14,652 nucleotides of DNA from an uncultured Hyphomicrobiales bacterium. GTDB taxonomy: Bacteria; Pseudomonadota; Alphaproteobacteria; Rhizobiales; CAJQND01. The position numbers and the translations under genes are program-made. This document shows, piece by piece, positions 14,517-14,652 of the stretch. The DNA is taken from assembly GCA_905479595.1 (NCBI GenBank), contig CAJQND010000376.1:1-14652 (forward strand), read 5' to 3'. The first letter of the stretch is position 1; each line of letters begins with the position of its first letter. The notes under the pieces are model-generated. The model did no database searches. It saw only the letters and a program-made list of their open reading frames with translations, and was not told where the DNA came from.

Positions 14517-14652
14517 GGGCTGTTGACGTTCATCTCAATTGAATGATTGTTGCGGCGATAGAGATGAAGGCAATGAAGCTCTGATCTGTTTTGCAAGATC
14601 GCATTGCTATCCCTCTGTTTTCCTTCAGTTTGCCGAAGTAGTTTTCGATCAG
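14517..14652 (-). mobile_element. IS5-type insertion sequence, partial (runs off the window)
   Basis: From 14517 the sequence is the end of an insertion sequence, starting GGGGCTGTTGACG, a typical terminal-repeat style for IS5-family elements. The 3' end of a transposase gene follows 13 bases inside, on the minus strand. The other end and the inverted repeat partner are outside the window, so the exact boundary rests on the homology of the transposase tail and on the abutting CTAG. Confidence 0.75.
14530..14652 (-). CDS. IS5-family transposase, C-terminal 40 residues (partial)
   Basis: Reading the minus strand from the window edge gives LIENYFGKLKENRGIAMR, then SCKTDQSFIAFISIAATIIQLR and a TGA at 14532-14530. 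The pattern (I/V)EN.F..LK..R.IA.R..K is the C-terminal motif of IS5/IS427-group DDE transposases, and its Glu is the third catalytic acid. The rest of the gene lies outside the window, so I cannot say whether it is intact or split by a programmed frameshift. Confidence 0.85.
   Translation of the reverse strand: MIENYFGKLKENRGIAMRSCKTDQSFIAFISIAATIIQLR

Overview
The window looks like chromosomal DNA of a mid-GC (about 50%) alphaproteobacterium, probably of the Rhizobiales/Rhodobacterales kind. This is inferred from gene content and protein character: a tripartite tricarboxylate transporter (TTT) with a Bug-type receptor, a CO-dehydrogenase/xanthine-dehydrogenase-type molybdenum hydroxylase, a pentonate-type IlvD/Edd dehydratase and a short BLUF photoreceptor. 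No rRNA or tRNA genes fix the taxonomy.

Layout. Bases 1-366 hold no recognisable gene. A small plus-strand gene for the ribosome-rescue hydrolase ArfB (367-786) converges on one long minus-strand catabolic operon. Read in the direction of transcription from about 13778 to 845, this operon is: IclR regulator; zinc-dependent alcohol dehydrogenase; three subunits of a molybdenum hydroxylase (FAD subunit; a 2Fe-2S/Mo-domain fusion; a separate second Mo domain); Bug-type periplasmic receptor, TctB and TctA; a ThDP-dependent enzyme resembling IolD; a decayed aldehyde dehydrogenase; and an IlvD/Edd sugar-acid dehydratase. Genes overlap by a few bases or lie tens of bases apart, which supports a polycistronic unit.

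How it may work together (inference). The TTT system imports a carboxylate from the periplasm. The alcohol dehydrogenase, the Mo hydroxylase and (formerly) the aldehyde dehydrogenase oxidise or hydroxylate the substrate. The dehydratase removes water from a hydroxy acid, and the ThDP enzyme cleaves or hydrolyses a 2-oxo or 1,2-dione bond. IclR probably senses an intermediate. I do not recognise this combination as a named pathway, so the substrate is unknown.

The two most unusual points are the Mo hydroxylase and the aldehyde dehydrogenase. The catalytic Mo subunit is split into two translationally coupled genes at a TAATG junction with a near-ideal Shine-Dalgarno sequence. The aldehyde dehydrogenase keeps its first ~20 codons and its last ~68 codons, in different reading frames, with roughly 390 codons missing between them.

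The right end holds a divergent BLUF blue-light receptor gene. The intergenic region between it and iclR is rich in palindromes and a nested dyad. Immediately after the BLUF stop codon an IS5-type insertion sequence begins and runs off the window. Its apparent CTAG target site overlaps the stop codon.
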